DNA of 64,000 nucleotides from Solimonas sp041659605 (GCA_041659605.1 JBAZXW010000024.1:5731-69730); one strand, 5' to 3'; positions 17,181-27,574 are shown, counted from the stretch's first letter. The notes: a model not told the origin generated them from the letters alone. Numbers and translations are program-made.

Positions 17181-17843
17181 TCAGCCGGTCGACATGTGTT
17201 CGCTGCGCTCTTCGAGGAGGCCGTAGCGCATCGCCATGCGCGTCAACTCGACGTCGTTGCCGACACCCAGCTTCTCGAACAAACGGTAGCGGTAGGTGCT
17301 GACCGTCTTCGGCGACAGATGCAGGCGGTCGGAGATCTCCTGCGTCGAATAGCCTTTGGTGACCATCAGCATGACCTGGGTCTCGCGCTGCGAGAGCTGG
17401 TCGAACGGCGAGGCTCCGCTCGGTCCCTTGACCAGGCTGGCCGCCAGGTTGCCGGCCACGTCCGCGGCAACGTAGTGGCCGCCGCCGTTCACGCGCCGGA
17501 TCGCCGTGACGACCTCGTCGGCCGCCGAATCCTTGCTGATATAGCCCGCCGCGCCGGCGGCGAGCATGCGGCTCGGATACGGTTCCTCCAGATGCATCGA
17601 CACGACGATCACCTTGGTCGTCGGGCAGCGCTGCAACAGGCGCCGCGTCGCTTCGAGCCCACCGATGCCGGGCATGTTGATGTCCATCAGGACGATGTCG
17701 GGCGTGACCGAACGGACCAAGTCGAGCGCTTCCTCGCCGGTGCTCGCTTCCGCGACGACTTCCATATCGGCGACCTCGGTCAGCACGCGCTTGAGTCCTG
17801 CGCGAACCAGACGGTGGTCGTCCACCAGCATGATGCGAATCAT
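17181..17843 (-). CDS. gacA: GacA/UvrY-type response regulator
   Basis: 220 residues. Receiver: Asp8-Asp9, phospho-acceptor Asp54 (IVLMDINMPGI), conserved Lys in YISKDSAADEV. C-terminal LuxR-type helix-turn-helix: LSQRETQVMLMVTKGYSTQE and LHLSPKTVSTYRYRLFEKL. Adjacency to uvrC is the classic gacA/uvrY context. GacA homologues activate small regulatory RNAs that titrate CsrA/RsmA, controlling biofilm, secondary metabolism and motility. The cognate kinase is not in the window. Confidence 0.93.
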   Translation of the reverse strand: MIRIMLVDDHRLVRAGLKRVLTEVADMEVVAEASTGEEALDLVRSVTPDIVLMDINMPGIGGLEATRRLLQRCPTTKVIVVSMHLEEPYPSRMLAAGAAGYISKDSAADEVVTAIRRVNGGGHYVAADVAGNLAASLVKGPSGASPFDQLSQRETQVMLMVTKGYSTQEISDRLHLSPKTVSTYRYRLFEKLGVGNDVELTRMAMRYGLLEERSEHMSTG

Positions 17844-17980
17844 CCAAGTCTCCGTGACACGGCGCGATCTTAACAGCGAAACGCCCGGACGAAGGACCGT
17901 TCGCCGGAAGGCGTCACAAATTCATCGCAAAACGGTAACGCGCCCCTCCTAGTCTCCGCGCTCACCTCGACCATCACGGG

Positions 17981-18013
17981 CATCGGGCCGGCATCGGGCC
18001 GGCATCGGGCCTG
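17981..18013. repeat. 11-bp tandem repeat, three copies
   Basis: CATCGGGCCGG is repeated three times (the third copy ends CTG) immediately upstream of the PhoX-like gene, with a partial copy before it. The array lies between the promoter region and the start codon, where copy number could alter expression. Confidence 0.7.
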
Positions 18014-18031
18014 CAACAGGAAGGAGCCATC

Positions 18032-20158
18032 GTGAGCCACCACCCCGTAGAAGACAGCAACTGTTCCGCCAACCTGGATTTCTCGTCCGTTCTCGCGTCC
18101 CTGATCAGCCGCCGCACGCTGCTGCGCGGCTCGGCCAGCGCGGCGGCTCTGGGCGCCGCGCCCGGCCTGCTGCTGTCCGGCTGCGATGACAGCAACAACA
18201 ATGGCGCAGCCGCGTCCAAGCGCCTGGGCTTCGCGCCGGTCGCGAAGAGCCTGGAAGACCGCGTCGTGCTGCCGGCCGGCTACTCGGCGCGCGTGCTGTA
18301 CGCGCTGGGCGATCCGCTCGCGGCGGGCATCGCCGAATATCCCAACGACGGCTCCGACGACGGCAACTGGGACCAGCGCGCCGGCGATCATCACGACGGC
18401 ATGGCCTACTACCCCTTCCCCAAGGGCAGCGGCAGTGCCAGCGAAGGCCTGCTGGTCCTCAATCACGAAGCCCTGACCGACGTGTATCTGCATGCTGGCG
18501 GGCCCACGTCCATCGAAGGCGTGCGTCCGCTGGCGGAAGTGCAGAAAGAGCAGTTCGCACACGGCGTCTCGGTCATCAGGGTCGTCAAGTCCGCGAGCGG
18601 CTGGTCGGTCGACCGCAGCGCAACGCAGAACAGGCGCTGGCACGTCAACAGCCCGATGCAGATCAGCGGCCCGGCTGCGGGTAGCGCGCTGCTCGTCACC
18701 AAGCAGTCACCGGACGGCACCGCGACCTACGGCACGCTCAACAACTGCGGCCATGGCGTGACGCCCTGGGGCACCTATCTCACCGGCGAGGAGAACTGGT
18801 TCGCGTACTTCGTCGTCGACGCCCAGAGCGACACCGACGCGCTTGGCCGCTACGGCATCAAGTCGAGCAGCCCCGGCTTCAACTATCGCGGCTGGGATAC
18901 GCCGCTGACCGGCGGCGACCTGCAAAAGCGTTTCAACGTCTCCCAAACCGGCGCAACCGCGGCATCGGACTTCCGCAACGAGCCTAACCATTTCGGCTAC
19001 GTCGTCGAGATCAATCCCTACGATCCGGACGCGACGCCCAAGAAGCGCTCCGCCCTGGGCCGCTTCTCGCACGAAGGCGCCTGGTTCGCACCGGCGGTCG
19101 CCGGCCAGCCGCTCGCCGTCTACATGGGCGACGACGCGCGCAACGAGTACATCTACAAGTTCGTGTCGGCGGCGAACTGGGACCCGGCCGACGCCGCCGG
19201 CGGGCTGGAAGTGGGCGACAAGTACCTGGACGAAGGCACGCTCTACGTCGCCCAGTTCAACGCCGACGGCAGCGGCGCCTGGCTGGTTCTGGATCAGAGC
19301 AACCCGGCGCTGGCCGACTTCAGTGCCGAGGAAATCGCCGTCTATACGCGCCAGGCCGCCGACGCCGCGGGCGGCACGAAGATGGATCGCCCCGAGTGGG
19401 GCACGGTCAACCCGCTGACCGGCGAGGTGTTCGTCACGCTGACCAACAGCTCCAGCAGCTCCAGCGGTCGCGGCCAGGGCGGCAGCGGTTCGCAGCCGGT
19501 CGATGCCGCCAATCCGCGTTCTTACGATCGCGACACCGGCAGCCTCGCGGAAGGCGTCGACGGCAACGTCAATGGCCACATCATCCGCTGGCGCGAAACC
19601 AACGGCTCGGCGGCGGCAACCAGCTTCCGCTGGGACATCTTCCTGTTCGGCTCGCGCGCCAGCTATCCGGTTAACGTCAACGTCTCCGCGCTGACCGACG
19701 ACAACGACTTCTCATCACCGGACGGTCTCTGGTGCGATCCGCGCGGCGTGCTGTGGATCCAGACCGACGACGGCGCCTACACGCAGCCGACCGCCAACGA
19801 TCCGAAGGCCACCAACTGCATGATGCTGGCGGCGTTGCCGGGCTCCGTCGGCGACGGCGCGGCGGTGACACTCGGGACGCAGAACACCTTCGTCGGCGCG
19901 CTGCCGACGGCGGAGACATTAGCGCGCTTCCTGGTCGGCGTGCCGGGTTGCGAGATCACGGGCGTCGATCTCACGCCGGACTACAAGACGATGTTCGTCA
20001 ACATCCAACACCCGGGCGAAAGCGGCGACCTCACCGAGTTCCAGAGCAACTGGCCCAACGCCAGCGGCAATGCGCTGGAGCTGGGCGTCGCCGACACGCG
20101 TCCGCGCACCTCGACGATCGTCATCACCCGCGACGACGGCGGCACCATCGGCCTCTGA
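18032..20158 (+). CDS. phoX: PhoX-family (DUF839) exported phosphatase, Tat lipoprotein
   Basis: 708 residues from a GTG with AGGAGG just upstream. The N-terminus carries a twin-arginine motif SRRTLLRG (Arg27-Arg28), a mild hydrophobic stretch and a lipobox LLSGC (Cys51), so export would be folded via Tat with lipid anchoring. The body matches PhoX: YYPFPKGSGS, LVLNHEAL, NNCGHGVTPWGTYLTGEENW, GYVVEINPYDP, AYMGDDARNEYIYKF-like and SPDGLWCDPRGVLWIQTDDG segments. The family hydrolyses phosphomonoesters using calcium and iron. A strong terminator follows. A phosphate-regulated promoter is possible but not shown. Confidence 0.85.
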   Translation: MSHHPVEDSNCSANLDFSSVLASLISRRTLLRGSASAAALGAAPGLLLSGCDDSNNNGAAASKRLGFAPVAKSLEDRVVLPAGYSARVLYALGDPLAAGIAEYPNDGSDDGNWDQRAGDHHDGMAYYPFPKGSGSASEGLLVLNHEALTDVYLHAGGPTSIEGVRPLAEVQKEQFAHGVSVIRVVKSASGWSVDRSATQNRRWHVNSPMQISGPAAGSALLVTKQSPDGTATYGTLNNCGHGVTPWGTYLTGEENWFAYFVVDAQSDTDALGRYGIKSSSPGFNYRGWDTPLTGGDLQKRFNVSQTGATAASDFRNEPNHFGYVVEINPYDPDATPKKRSALGRFSHEGAWFAPAVAGQPLAVYMGDDARNEYIYKFVSAANWDPADAAGGLEVGDKYLDEGTLYVAQFNADGSGAWLVLDQSNPALADFSAEEIAVYTRQAADAAGGTKMDRPEWGTVNPLTGEVFVTLTNSSSSSSGRGQGGSGSQPVDAANPRSYDRDTGSLAEGVDGNVNGHIIRWRETNGSAAATSFRWDIFLFGSRASYPVNVNVSALTDDNDFSSPDGLWCDPRGVLWIQTDDGAYTQPTANDPKATNCMMLAALPGSVGDGAAVTLGTQNTFVGALPTAETLARFLVGVPGCEITGVDLTPDYKTMFVNIQHPGESGDLTEFQSNWPNASGNALELGVADTRPRTSTIVITRDDGGTIGL

Positions 20159-20204
20159 CCGGCCAACAAGCTGATCAGCCTTCCGCCAGTCCTCCTGACG
20201 GATT

Positions 20205-20233
20205 CGGGCCCGCTCTGCGGGCCCGTTTTCTTT
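20205..20233 (+). terminator. Rho-independent terminator of the phoX-like gene
   Basis: CGGGCCC (20205-20211) pairs with GGGCCCG (20219-20225) around a seven-base loop, followed by TTTTCTTT. It also separates this gene from the convergent gene ending at 20253. Confidence 0.85.
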
Positions 20234-20252
20234 CCGACGACCGCTGACGTGC

Positions 20253-21275
20253 CTACTTGATCGGCCAGTTGATCTGGGTGATCAGTTCCGCTTCCGGCGT
20301 GCTGCCCGGATCGGACACGTACTGCTCCCAGGAATCGCCGTTGTCCTCGAACCCGGCGACCGTGCGGAACGTCGTCAGCGCCGCGTATGTCGGCTCCATC
20401 GCCGCATACGGACCGATATGGGTCACACGCAGGATGTCGCCGGCATAGGTCTGACCGGTCTGGATGCCGGCCTCCGGCGCGCCCGGCGGGTCGGCCTTGT
20501 CGACGACCAGTGCGGCGTCGAAGCGCCAGTTGTGCGTCTCCTCGTTGAACTCGCGGGTGATCGCGATCGGCGCTGCGGCATCCTTGAGCCCGTGGGCGGC
20601 CAGATGCGCGCCGAGCTTGGCGTAGGCAGCACCGAGCAGTGCGCCGGCTTCATCGGCCGCCGCAGCGCCGGAGATGTACACGATCGGCTTGCTGTCGACG
20701 CGCAGCACTTCCGCCTTGACCTTCGACAGTTCGTCGGTCGGCAGGCCCTCGACCAGGGCCTTGAGACTGCTCAGGCCGTGCTCGTAGTCGGGGCCCAGCA
20801 TGTCGTCGAGCATCAGGCCGAAGTAGCGTCCGATCAGATCGCCCTTGAACGTGCTGTCGTAGGCCCAGACCAGCTGTGTGCCCTCGCCTTGCGGCGCCAG
20901 CGTGTAGGTCGCGAGGTTGTCGCTGTCGAAGCCTTCGAACACCAGCTTCACGACGATCCGCTCGAACGGCACGGCTTCCAGGATCTCCTGGCTGCCGGCG
21001 CCGACTGCGGGATCCTCGCTGCGCCAGCCCTGCTTCGCACCCGCGCCGACCAGCGGGCCTTCGACGGTGTAGGTCGTGCGCGGATCGAGCGATGCCCAAG
21101 GCGACCACTTGTTGAACTGCTTGAAGCCGTTGAGCACGGTGTAGACCGTGGCCGGCTTCGCGTTGACGACGATGGAGCGCTCGACGTGCGCCTTGTCCGG
21201 AAGAACGAAGCCGACACCCACCACGCCGACGATCAGCGCCAGCACCGCGATCAACACCCATTTGAGTACGCGCAA
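20253..21275 (-). CDS. SRPBCC (polyketide-cyclase-like) plus GyrI-like two-domain protein
   Basis: 340 residues. An N-terminal hydrophobic helix (VLIAVLALIVGVVGVGFVLP) is followed by a START/SRPBCC domain about 30-170: HVERSIVVNAKPATVYTVLN, FNKWSPWASLDP, VGAGAKQGWRSEDP. A second domain about 180-340 resembles the GyrI/AraC effector-binding fold: VDSKPIVYISGAA and RVTHIGPYAAMEPTYAALTT. Both halves form hydrophobic ligand pockets in their families, so a role in binding or shielding small lipophilic molecules is plausible. The substrate is unknown. Probably membrane-tethered. Confidence 0.8.
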   Translation of the reverse strand: MRVLKWVLIAVLALIVGVVGVGFVLPDKAHVERSIVVNAKPATVYTVLNGFKQFNKWSPWASLDPRTTYTVEGPLVGAGAKQGWRSEDPAVGAGSQEILEAVPFERIVVKLVFEGFDSDNLATYTLAPQGEGTQLVWAYDSTFKGDLIGRYFGLMLDDMLGPDYEHGLSSLKALVEGLPTDELSKVKAEVLRVDSKPIVYISGAAAADEAGALLGAAYAKLGAHLAAHGLKDAAAPIAITREFNEETHNWRFDAALVVDKADPPGAPEAGIQTGQTYAGDILRVTHIGPYAAMEPTYAALTTFRTVAGFEDNGDSWEQYVSDPGSTPEAELITQINWPIK

Positions 21276-21353
21276 GACTCTTCCCCCCCGATTTGGATGA
21301 AATCAACTGTGGGGCAGCACGTTAGCGGCGTCGCCGGTGCGACTCAAGCCTGC

Positions 21354-23036
21354 TCAGATCCGCGACGCCTGCAGTTCGACATCCGCGTGCTGCCAGGCGC
21401 GCTCGAATCGCGCACGCTCGCCATCGGCATCGGCGGCGCGACCCTGTCGACGCAGGCTCTCGGCAAGTCCGTACAAAGACCAGCCGTTGTCTGGATTGCG
21501 CTGCAGATCCTCGCGATACACCGTCTCGGCGTCGCGCGCGCGGTCGGCTTGCAGCAGCGCGGCGCCGAGCGTCGCGCGCATCGGTGAATGCCACAGCGGC
21601 GGCTCGAAGTACGCGGTCGCGTCTTCGAGCACGACACCTGCTTCGAGCGCGGCGATCGCGGTCGCGTGGTCCTGCTTGGCTGCTGCGAGCGTTCCGGCCA
21701 GCAGGCGCTCGGCGATCTTCAACGTCGCCGACAAGGGATGCTGCGGACCGATCAGCAGGGTGTCGAAAATCGGGTCGGCCGCCGCACGCGCCAGCGCGTC
21801 CAGGTGCGCCTGCGCCGCGTCGGGTATCCCGGTACGCGCCGCCGCCATGCCGCGCGCAAAGTTCCACATGGCCACCGGATAACGCAGATCCTCCGGCGGC
21901 GCCGGCGTGGCCATGATCTCGTCCCAGCGCCCGAACTGGACCTTGGCCTTGAGCGGGGTGACCCAGTAGTCCTGCAGAAAGGCCAGTTCCGGCACGCGGA
22001 TCAGATCGGGAATCCAGGCGCGCTTGGCAGTCTCCTCAGCCGCCGCCAGCGCTGCGACACTGGCGCCCTGCATCGACGTGGCCCACCACAGGAAATGATG
22101 GTTGTGCGGCACGTAGCCGAGTGGATAGAGCCCGGGCGCCGGGCGGCAGATCGCGAGATAAGCGTTGTCGGCGGCAATCGCCTTCTGGTTCGCGATCACC
22201 GCATCGTTGTAACGGCCGACGCGCGTGTAGATATGCGCCGGCATGTGCACCAGGTGGCCGGCGCCGGGCAACAGCTCGCGCAGGCGGTCGGCGGCGTCGA
22301 CGCCGCGCTGCGGATCGGCGGAGGCCTCGACCGCGTGCACGTACAGATGCAGCGCGCCGGGATGCCGCGGGTCGCGCGTCATCACCGACTCCAGCGTCGC
22401 GATGATCTCCGCAGTCTGCCCCTTGGGCTGGCCGTTGCGGTCGTAATAGTCCCAGGGCTGCAGATCCATCAGCGCTTCGGCGTGCATCGTCGCCGCTTCG
22501 AGGTCATCCGGAAACCGTTCGACCAGCGCTGCGGTCGCATCGGCCCAGGCGCGATCGAGCGCGCTGCGATCGGGGCCGGCGTCGGGCGCGTAGCGTTTGA
22601 TCAGTGCCTCGATGTAGGCACGCTCGCGCGGCGAAACCTTGTCGATCAGCTTCAGCGCGTTCTGCACGCGTGCCCAGGCTTTGGGCACGTTGTCCGCTTC
22701 CATGGTCGCGTTCACGTGCGGGCCGAGCACCAGTGCAGCGCCCCACCAGCACATCGCGCAGGCGGGATCGGCATCGGTTCCCATCAGGAACGAGCGCGCG
22801 GCGGCGTCGTGATTGAAACCCCAGGCCAGCACCATGCCCTGGTCGAACCAGCGCTGCGCCTCGGCGTTGGCGGTGACCGGATAGTGGAAGCCGCCCAGAC
22901 CGTCGAGCAGCACGGCGCCCGGAATCGCGCCACCGGGTACCGTGGCAGGCTCCGGTTCGGGCCGTGCCAGATACCACGCCAGACCCGCGACGATACCGAT
23001 CACCACAACGAAACCGACTGCGCGCCGACCGTCCAT
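21354..23036 (-). CDS. Membrane-anchored tetratricopeptide-repeat protein
   Basis: 560 residues from the ATG at 23036, which has GGAG eight bases upstream; in-frame sequence further upstream lacks a ribosome site. One N-terminal transmembrane helix (VGFVVVIGIVAGLAWYLA) is followed by helical repeats. The region AEAQRWFDQGMVLAWGFNHDAAARSF, with CAMCWWGAALVLGPHVN, is typical of a large exported TPR family found in proteobacteria. It contains YVPHNHHFLWWAT, a His-rich motif conserved in that family as I recall it. Function unknown. Confidence 0.8.
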   Translation of the reverse strand: MDGRRAVGFVVVIGIVAGLAWYLARPEPEPATVPGGAIPGAVLLDGLGGFHYPVTANAEAQRWFDQGMVLAWGFNHDAAARSFLMGTDADPACAMCWWGAALVLGPHVNATMEADNVPKAWARVQNALKLIDKVSPRERAYIEALIKRYAPDAGPDRSALDRAWADATAALVERFPDDLEAATMHAEALMDLQPWDYYDRNGQPKGQTAEIIATLESVMTRDPRHPGALHLYVHAVEASADPQRGVDAADRLRELLPGAGHLVHMPAHIYTRVGRYNDAVIANQKAIAADNAYLAICRPAPGLYPLGYVPHNHHFLWWATSMQGASVAALAAAEETAKRAWIPDLIRVPELAFLQDYWVTPLKAKVQFGRWDEIMATPAPPEDLRYPVAMWNFARGMAAARTGIPDAAQAHLDALARAAADPIFDTLLIGPQHPLSATLKIAERLLAGTLAAAKQDHATAIAALEAGVVLEDATAYFEPPLWHSPMRATLGAALLQADRARDAETVYREDLQRNPDNGWSLYGLAESLRRQGRAADADGERARFERAWQHADVELQASRI

Positions 23037-23203
23037 GGAAGTTCTCCGGAGAGGCGCGCATGTCTTAACCCGAATCCGGGTGGGCGGCAAGCGGCCGGCT
23101 ACAACGATTCTGCCCACATTGAACTGCACCGCATCCCGCCGTCTAATGCATCGATGCGGAACCTTGCGTCCCCCTGCTTGCCCTTCCGGACTGGCGCTGA
23201 GCC

Positions 23204-23635
23204 TTGAAGCTCCGCTTCGTCTGCGCGCTCTCGGTGCTTGCGGCAGTTCTGCACGCGATCTGGGAGTTCGTGCAGTGTGTGCCGTTCTATGCGGACGGAC
23301 GCTTCCCGATGACGCTCGCCGGCATGCTGCAGGCGGTGACCGGCGACGTTGCCCTCACCTGGCTGATGTTCTGGGCAACAACGCTCGCGCTGCGCAGACC
23401 CTTGGGCGAAACTGCCGCGGTGTCCCGGGCCGGGTTGGCCGCGCTTGCGGCGATCGGTGCGATTCTCGCAACCGCTATCGAGCTGCACGCGCTGTCCAGC
23501 GGCCGCTGGCGCTACAGCGCGCTGATGCCGATTGTTCCGGGGATCGGCGTCGGCCTGCTGCCGCTCCTGCAGCTCATGGTGCTGCCGGCACTGGCGCTGC
23601 GGCTCGCGCAACGCTGGATGACGTCGCGCCCATGA
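23204..23635 (+). CDS. Small four-helix membrane protein
   Basis: 143 residues starting at a TTG, the only start codon after the upstream stop that keeps the first helix; no strong ribosome site is visible, so the start is uncertain. Four hydrophobic segments are seen, with WEFVQCVPFYADGRFPMT between the first two and ELHALSSGRWRYSALMPIVP before the last. This pattern is seen in small uncharacterised membrane proteins. Function not recognised. The terminator at 23635 ends it. Confidence 0.65.
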   Translation: MKLRFVCALSVLAAVLHAIWEFVQCVPFYADGRFPMTLAGMLQAVTGDVALTWLMFWATTLALRRPLGETAAVSRAGLAALAAIGAILATAIELHALSSGRWRYSALMPIVPGIGVGLLPLLQLMVLPALALRLAQRWMTSRP

Positions 23636-23668
23636 AAAAGGGGCATCGCCTGCGCGATGCCCCTTTTT
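23635..23668. terminator. Bidirectional terminator
   Basis: A perfect 15-bp stem (23635-23649 with 23654-23668) has a CTGC loop. It has an A run on the left and a T run on the right, so it works on both strands. It serves the small membrane-protein gene on the plus strand and isocitrate lyase on the minus strand. The left arm overlaps the end of the membrane-protein gene. Confidence 0.92.
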
Positions 23669-23716
23669 GACTCTCACTGCGTCGCCGCTAGAACGCCGCG
23701 GCGGACGAAGTCCGGC

Positions 23717-25024
23717 TTAGTGAAACTGTTCCTCTTCCGTAGACCCCGTCAGCGCCTTGACCGAGGAGCTGCCGCCCTGGATCACGGTGGTGACGTCGTC
23801 GAAGTAGCCGGTGCCGACTTCCTGCTGGTGCGACACGAAGGTGTAGCCCTGCTCGCGCGCCGCGAACTCCGGCTCCTGCACCATGTTCACGTAGTGCTTC
23901 ATGCCCTCGCCCTTGGCATAGGCCTGGGCGAACTGGAACGTGTTGTACCAGTTGATGTGGATGCCGGCCAGCGTGATGAACTGGTACTTGTAGCCCAGGT
24001 CCGACAGGTCCTGCTGGAACTTGGCGATCTGCTTGTCGTCGAGGTTCTTCTTCCAGTTGAACGACGGCGAGCAGTTGTACGAGAGCAGCTTGCCCGGGCA
24101 CTCCTTCTGCACGGCCTGGGCGAACTCACGGGCGAAGCCGATGTCCGGCACGCCGGTTTCGCACCACACCAGGTCCGCGTACGGCGCGTAGGCGACGCCG
24201 CGCGAGATGGCCTGCTCAAGACCGTTCTTGACGCGGAAGAAGCCTTCCTGCGTACGCTCGCCGGTGAGGAACTTCTTGTCGTTCGGGTGATAGTCCGAGG
24301 TGATCAGGTTGGCAGCCTCGGCATCGGTGCGCGCGAGCACGATGGTCGGCACGCCCATCACGTCCGCCGCAAAGCGCGCGGCGATCAGCTTCTCGACCGC
24401 TTCCTGGGTCGGGACGAGCACCTTGCCGCCCATGTGGCCGCACTTCTTGGCGGCCGCGAGCTGGTCTTCGAAGTGCACGCCGGCGGCGCCGGAGGCGATC
24501 ATGTTCTTCATCAGCTCGAAGGCGTTGAGCACGCCGCCGAAACCGGCTTCCGCGTCCGCAACGATCGGCAGGAAGTAGTCGATGAAGCCCTTGTCGCCGG
24601 GACCGATGCCACGCGACCACTGGATCTCGTCGGCGCGGGTGAAGGTGTTGTTGATGCGGCGAACCATGGTCGGCACGGAGTCGTACGCGTACAGCGACTG
24701 GTCCGGGTACATGGTTTCGCTGGTGTTGCCGTCGGCGGCAACCTGCCAGCCGGACAGGTACACGGCCTCGAGGCCAGCCTTGGCCTGCTGCATCGCCTGG
24801 CCGGCGGTGATCGCGCCGAAGGCGTTGACGTAGCCCTTCTTGGCTTCGCCGTTGACCAGCTTCCAGAGCTTCTCGGCGCCGCGCTTGGCCAAGGTGTGGT
24901 CAACCGACAGACTGCCGCGAAGGCGGACGACGTCGGCGGCGGAGTAGCCGCGCTTCACCAGCTTCCAGCGGGGATTGGTCGCCCAGTCCTTCTCAAGGGC
25001 TTTGATTTGCTCGTCGCGAGTCAT
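23717..25024 (-). CDS. aceA: Isocitrate lyase
   Basis: 435 residues, the usual length for the short bacterial form. The catalytic-loop signature KKCGHMGGKV is intact, together with WSRGIGPGDKGFIDYFLPIV, VLARTDAEAANLITSDY and SYNCSPSFNWKK. It splits isocitrate to glyoxylate and succinate in the glyoxylate shunt. Its partner malate synthase is 8.5 kb upstream on the same strand (33534-35120), separated by a lipid biosynthesis cluster. A promoter with a consensus -10 lies 125 bases upstream. The bidirectional terminator at 23635 follows. Confidence 0.97.
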   Translation of the reverse strand: MTRDEQIKALEKDWATNPRWKLVKRGYSAADVVRLRGSLSVDHTLAKRGAEKLWKLVNGEAKKGYVNAFGAITAGQAMQQAKAGLEAVYLSGWQVAADGNTSETMYPDQSLYAYDSVPTMVRRINNTFTRADEIQWSRGIGPGDKGFIDYFLPIVADAEAGFGGVLNAFELMKNMIASGAAGVHFEDQLAAAKKCGHMGGKVLVPTQEAVEKLIAARFAADVMGVPTIVLARTDAEAANLITSDYHPNDKKFLTGERTQEGFFRVKNGLEQAISRGVAYAPYADLVWCETGVPDIGFAREFAQAVQKECPGKLLSYNCSPSFNWKKNLDDKQIAKFQQDLSDLGYKYQFITLAGIHINWYNTFQFAQAYAKGEGMKHYVNMVQEPEFAAREQGYTFVSHQQEVGTGYFDDVTTVIQGGSSSVKALTGSTEEEQFH

Positions 25025-25149
25025 GTGCAGCAGTCCTCTCGGGGTGAAAAGAAAACTGATTCTGGCCTCTATGAAGGAGGCCTAGCGGCGACCGACCGAG
25101 CGTTCAGGTCGACCCGACAAGCCGGACAGGCGCCGCTTTAGGGGGCGCG

Positions 25150-25182
25150 ATTATAACGGCAATTATTTTGCAGTGCACAAGG
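25150..25182 (-). promoter_or_regulatory. Candidate aceA promoter
   Basis: On the reverse strand a perfect -10 TATAAT (25155-25150) lies about 125 bases before the aceA start. A weak -35, TTGTGC or TGTGCA, is 18-19 bases further upstream. The region between promoter and aceA shows no other gene. Confidence 0.5.
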
Positions 25183-25202
25183 AATTGACCAACGACGCAA
25201 TC

Positions 25203-25562
25203 TTATTCGGAACCTCGTTGGTCTACCGGTCTTTCAGCCCCGTCGCGAGCCGCCTCGATGCGGCGATTTTGCGCGGCCTCCAGCTCCTCCGGCGTCAGCG
25301 CGTCGTCGCCGTCGGCATCGATCTCGGAAAAGCGGCGCAGCAGCGCGTCGGGCAGCTTCGCCGCCTCGATCTCGACGCGCGACAGGGACCGGCTCCGATC
25401 CAGGTCGCCCGCCCGGAACTGCTGCTCGCGTTTTTCGCGCAACCTCTCGCGGCGCTGCTCGACGGCTGCCTTGGACTGCATCGTCGGGTCGAAGGCGAGC
25501 ACGTCGCGCGGAGCCAGCAGCGCCGCCAAAACTGGCAGAATGACCGCAATCGGGGACTTCAT
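25203..25562 (-). CDS. Exported EF-hand protein
   Basis: 119 residues from the ATG at 25562. A signal peptide ends DVLAFDP. The mature part is basic and helical (AAVEQRRERLREKREQQF), then has two EF-hand loops: DLDRSRSLSRVE and DADGDDALTPEE. The second has all ligand positions except the usual central Gly. Likely a periplasmic calcium-binding protein. It lies upstream of aceA on the same strand and divergent from the ABC exporter operon. No functional link to either is evident. Confidence 0.78.
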   Translation of the reverse strand: MKSPIAVILPVLAALLAPRDVLAFDPTMQSKAAVEQRRERLREKREQQFRAGDLDRSRSLSRVEIEAAKLPDALLRRFSEIDADGDDALTPEELEAAQNRRIEAARDGAERPVDQRGSE

Positions 25563-25640
25563 CACAAGAGGCAGACCGGAATCGAACGATCCGGATTCTG
25601 TCCGATTCCACCCCCAAATTACATTTTTCCGCGTGACCGC

Positions 25641-26365
<725 letters not shown>

Positions 26366-26366
<1 letters not shown>

Positions 26367-27574
26367 TGCGCGCCTTCGTCGCCCTGTGCCGCAAGGAACT
26401 GCTGCTGCTGTCGCGCGACCGCCATGGCCTGCTCGTGCTGTTCGCGGTGCCGACCTTGTTCATCCTGCTGATGTCGCTGGCGCTGCGCGATGCGTTCCGT
26501 ACCGACGCATCGCTGCAACTGCCGATCCGCATCGTCGATCAAGACGGCGGGCATCTTGCCCAGGACTTCGTCGCTCGCCTGATGCAGTCCGGGGCCTTCG
26601 TCGCGGCGGACGAGGCCGACTTGCAGGTGGTGCTGCACAGTGGATTTTCCGAGCTGCTGGCGACGCGCAACGAGCTGGCCGAGGACTTCCGCGGCGGCGA
26701 GCCGGAACCGGCGCTGGTCGAGGTCGAGATTTCCCCCGGCGTGCCGCCGCAGATCAAGGCGGCCGCCAGCCTCGCAGTGCGCCAGGCGCTGCTCGCAGTG
26801 CAGTCCGAGTTCCTGCTGGAGCACGTCTTCGAAACGCCGGCCGACGAACGCGACAACCTGCGCTACCTCACCGATCCGCGCCACCTGCCGGTCGCAGAGC
26901 ACTTCGTCGGCAACGACGGCCGGCCCATCGATGCCCCCACCTCGGTGCAGCAGAACGTCCCGGCCTGGCTGATCTTCGCGATGTTCTTCGCCGTGATTCC
27001 GCTGGCGACCGCCTTCGTCGTCGAGCGTTCCGAAGGCAGCCTGCTGCGCCTGCGCGCGCTGGGCGTACGCAGCGGCGTGTTGCTGGCCTCCAAGGCCCTG
27101 CCTTACTACCTGGTCAACCTGGCGCAGATGGCGACGATGCTGGCGATCGGCGTCTGGGTCGTGCCGCTGCTGGGCGGCGATCGGCTGACACTCGGCGACA
27201 GCCCGTTCGGCCTGTGGCTGATCGGCAGCGCGACGAGCTTCGCCGCGATCGGCCTGGCGCTGTGCGTCGCCGTGGCGGTGCAATCGACCCTGCAGGCCAC
27301 CGTCGCCGGCGGTGCGATCAGCCTGGTGCTCGCAGCACTGGGCGGCGTGATGGTGCCGAAAATGATCATGCCGGACACGATGCAGACGCTGACCCAGCTG
27401 TCGCCGATGGCTTGGAGCCTCGAAGGCTTTTGGGATATCGTCCTGCGCCGCGGCAGCTGGCGCGACGCCCTGCCGGAGGCCTTGGGGCTTTGCGCATTCG
27501 GGCTGATCTGCCTGACCGTCGCCGCCCTCCTGCTGCGCCGCAGCTTTACCACGACCACGACCAGAGCAACATGA
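26366..27574 (+). CDS. ABC-2 type permease of the resorcinol-lipid cluster
   Basis: 402 residues. One helix near the N-terminus (HGLLVLFAVPTLFILLMSLAL) is followed by a periplasmic domain of about 190 residues, then five to six helices starting WLIFAMFFAVIPLATAFVVER. This is the topology of YhhJ/DrrB-like ABC-2 permeases. SEGSLLRLRALGVRSGVLLASK is the typical cytoplasmic coupling loop. The conserved MVPKMIMP-type segment before the last helices is present. It overlaps the ATPase gene by one base and the acyl carrier protein gene by four. Confidence 0.9.
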
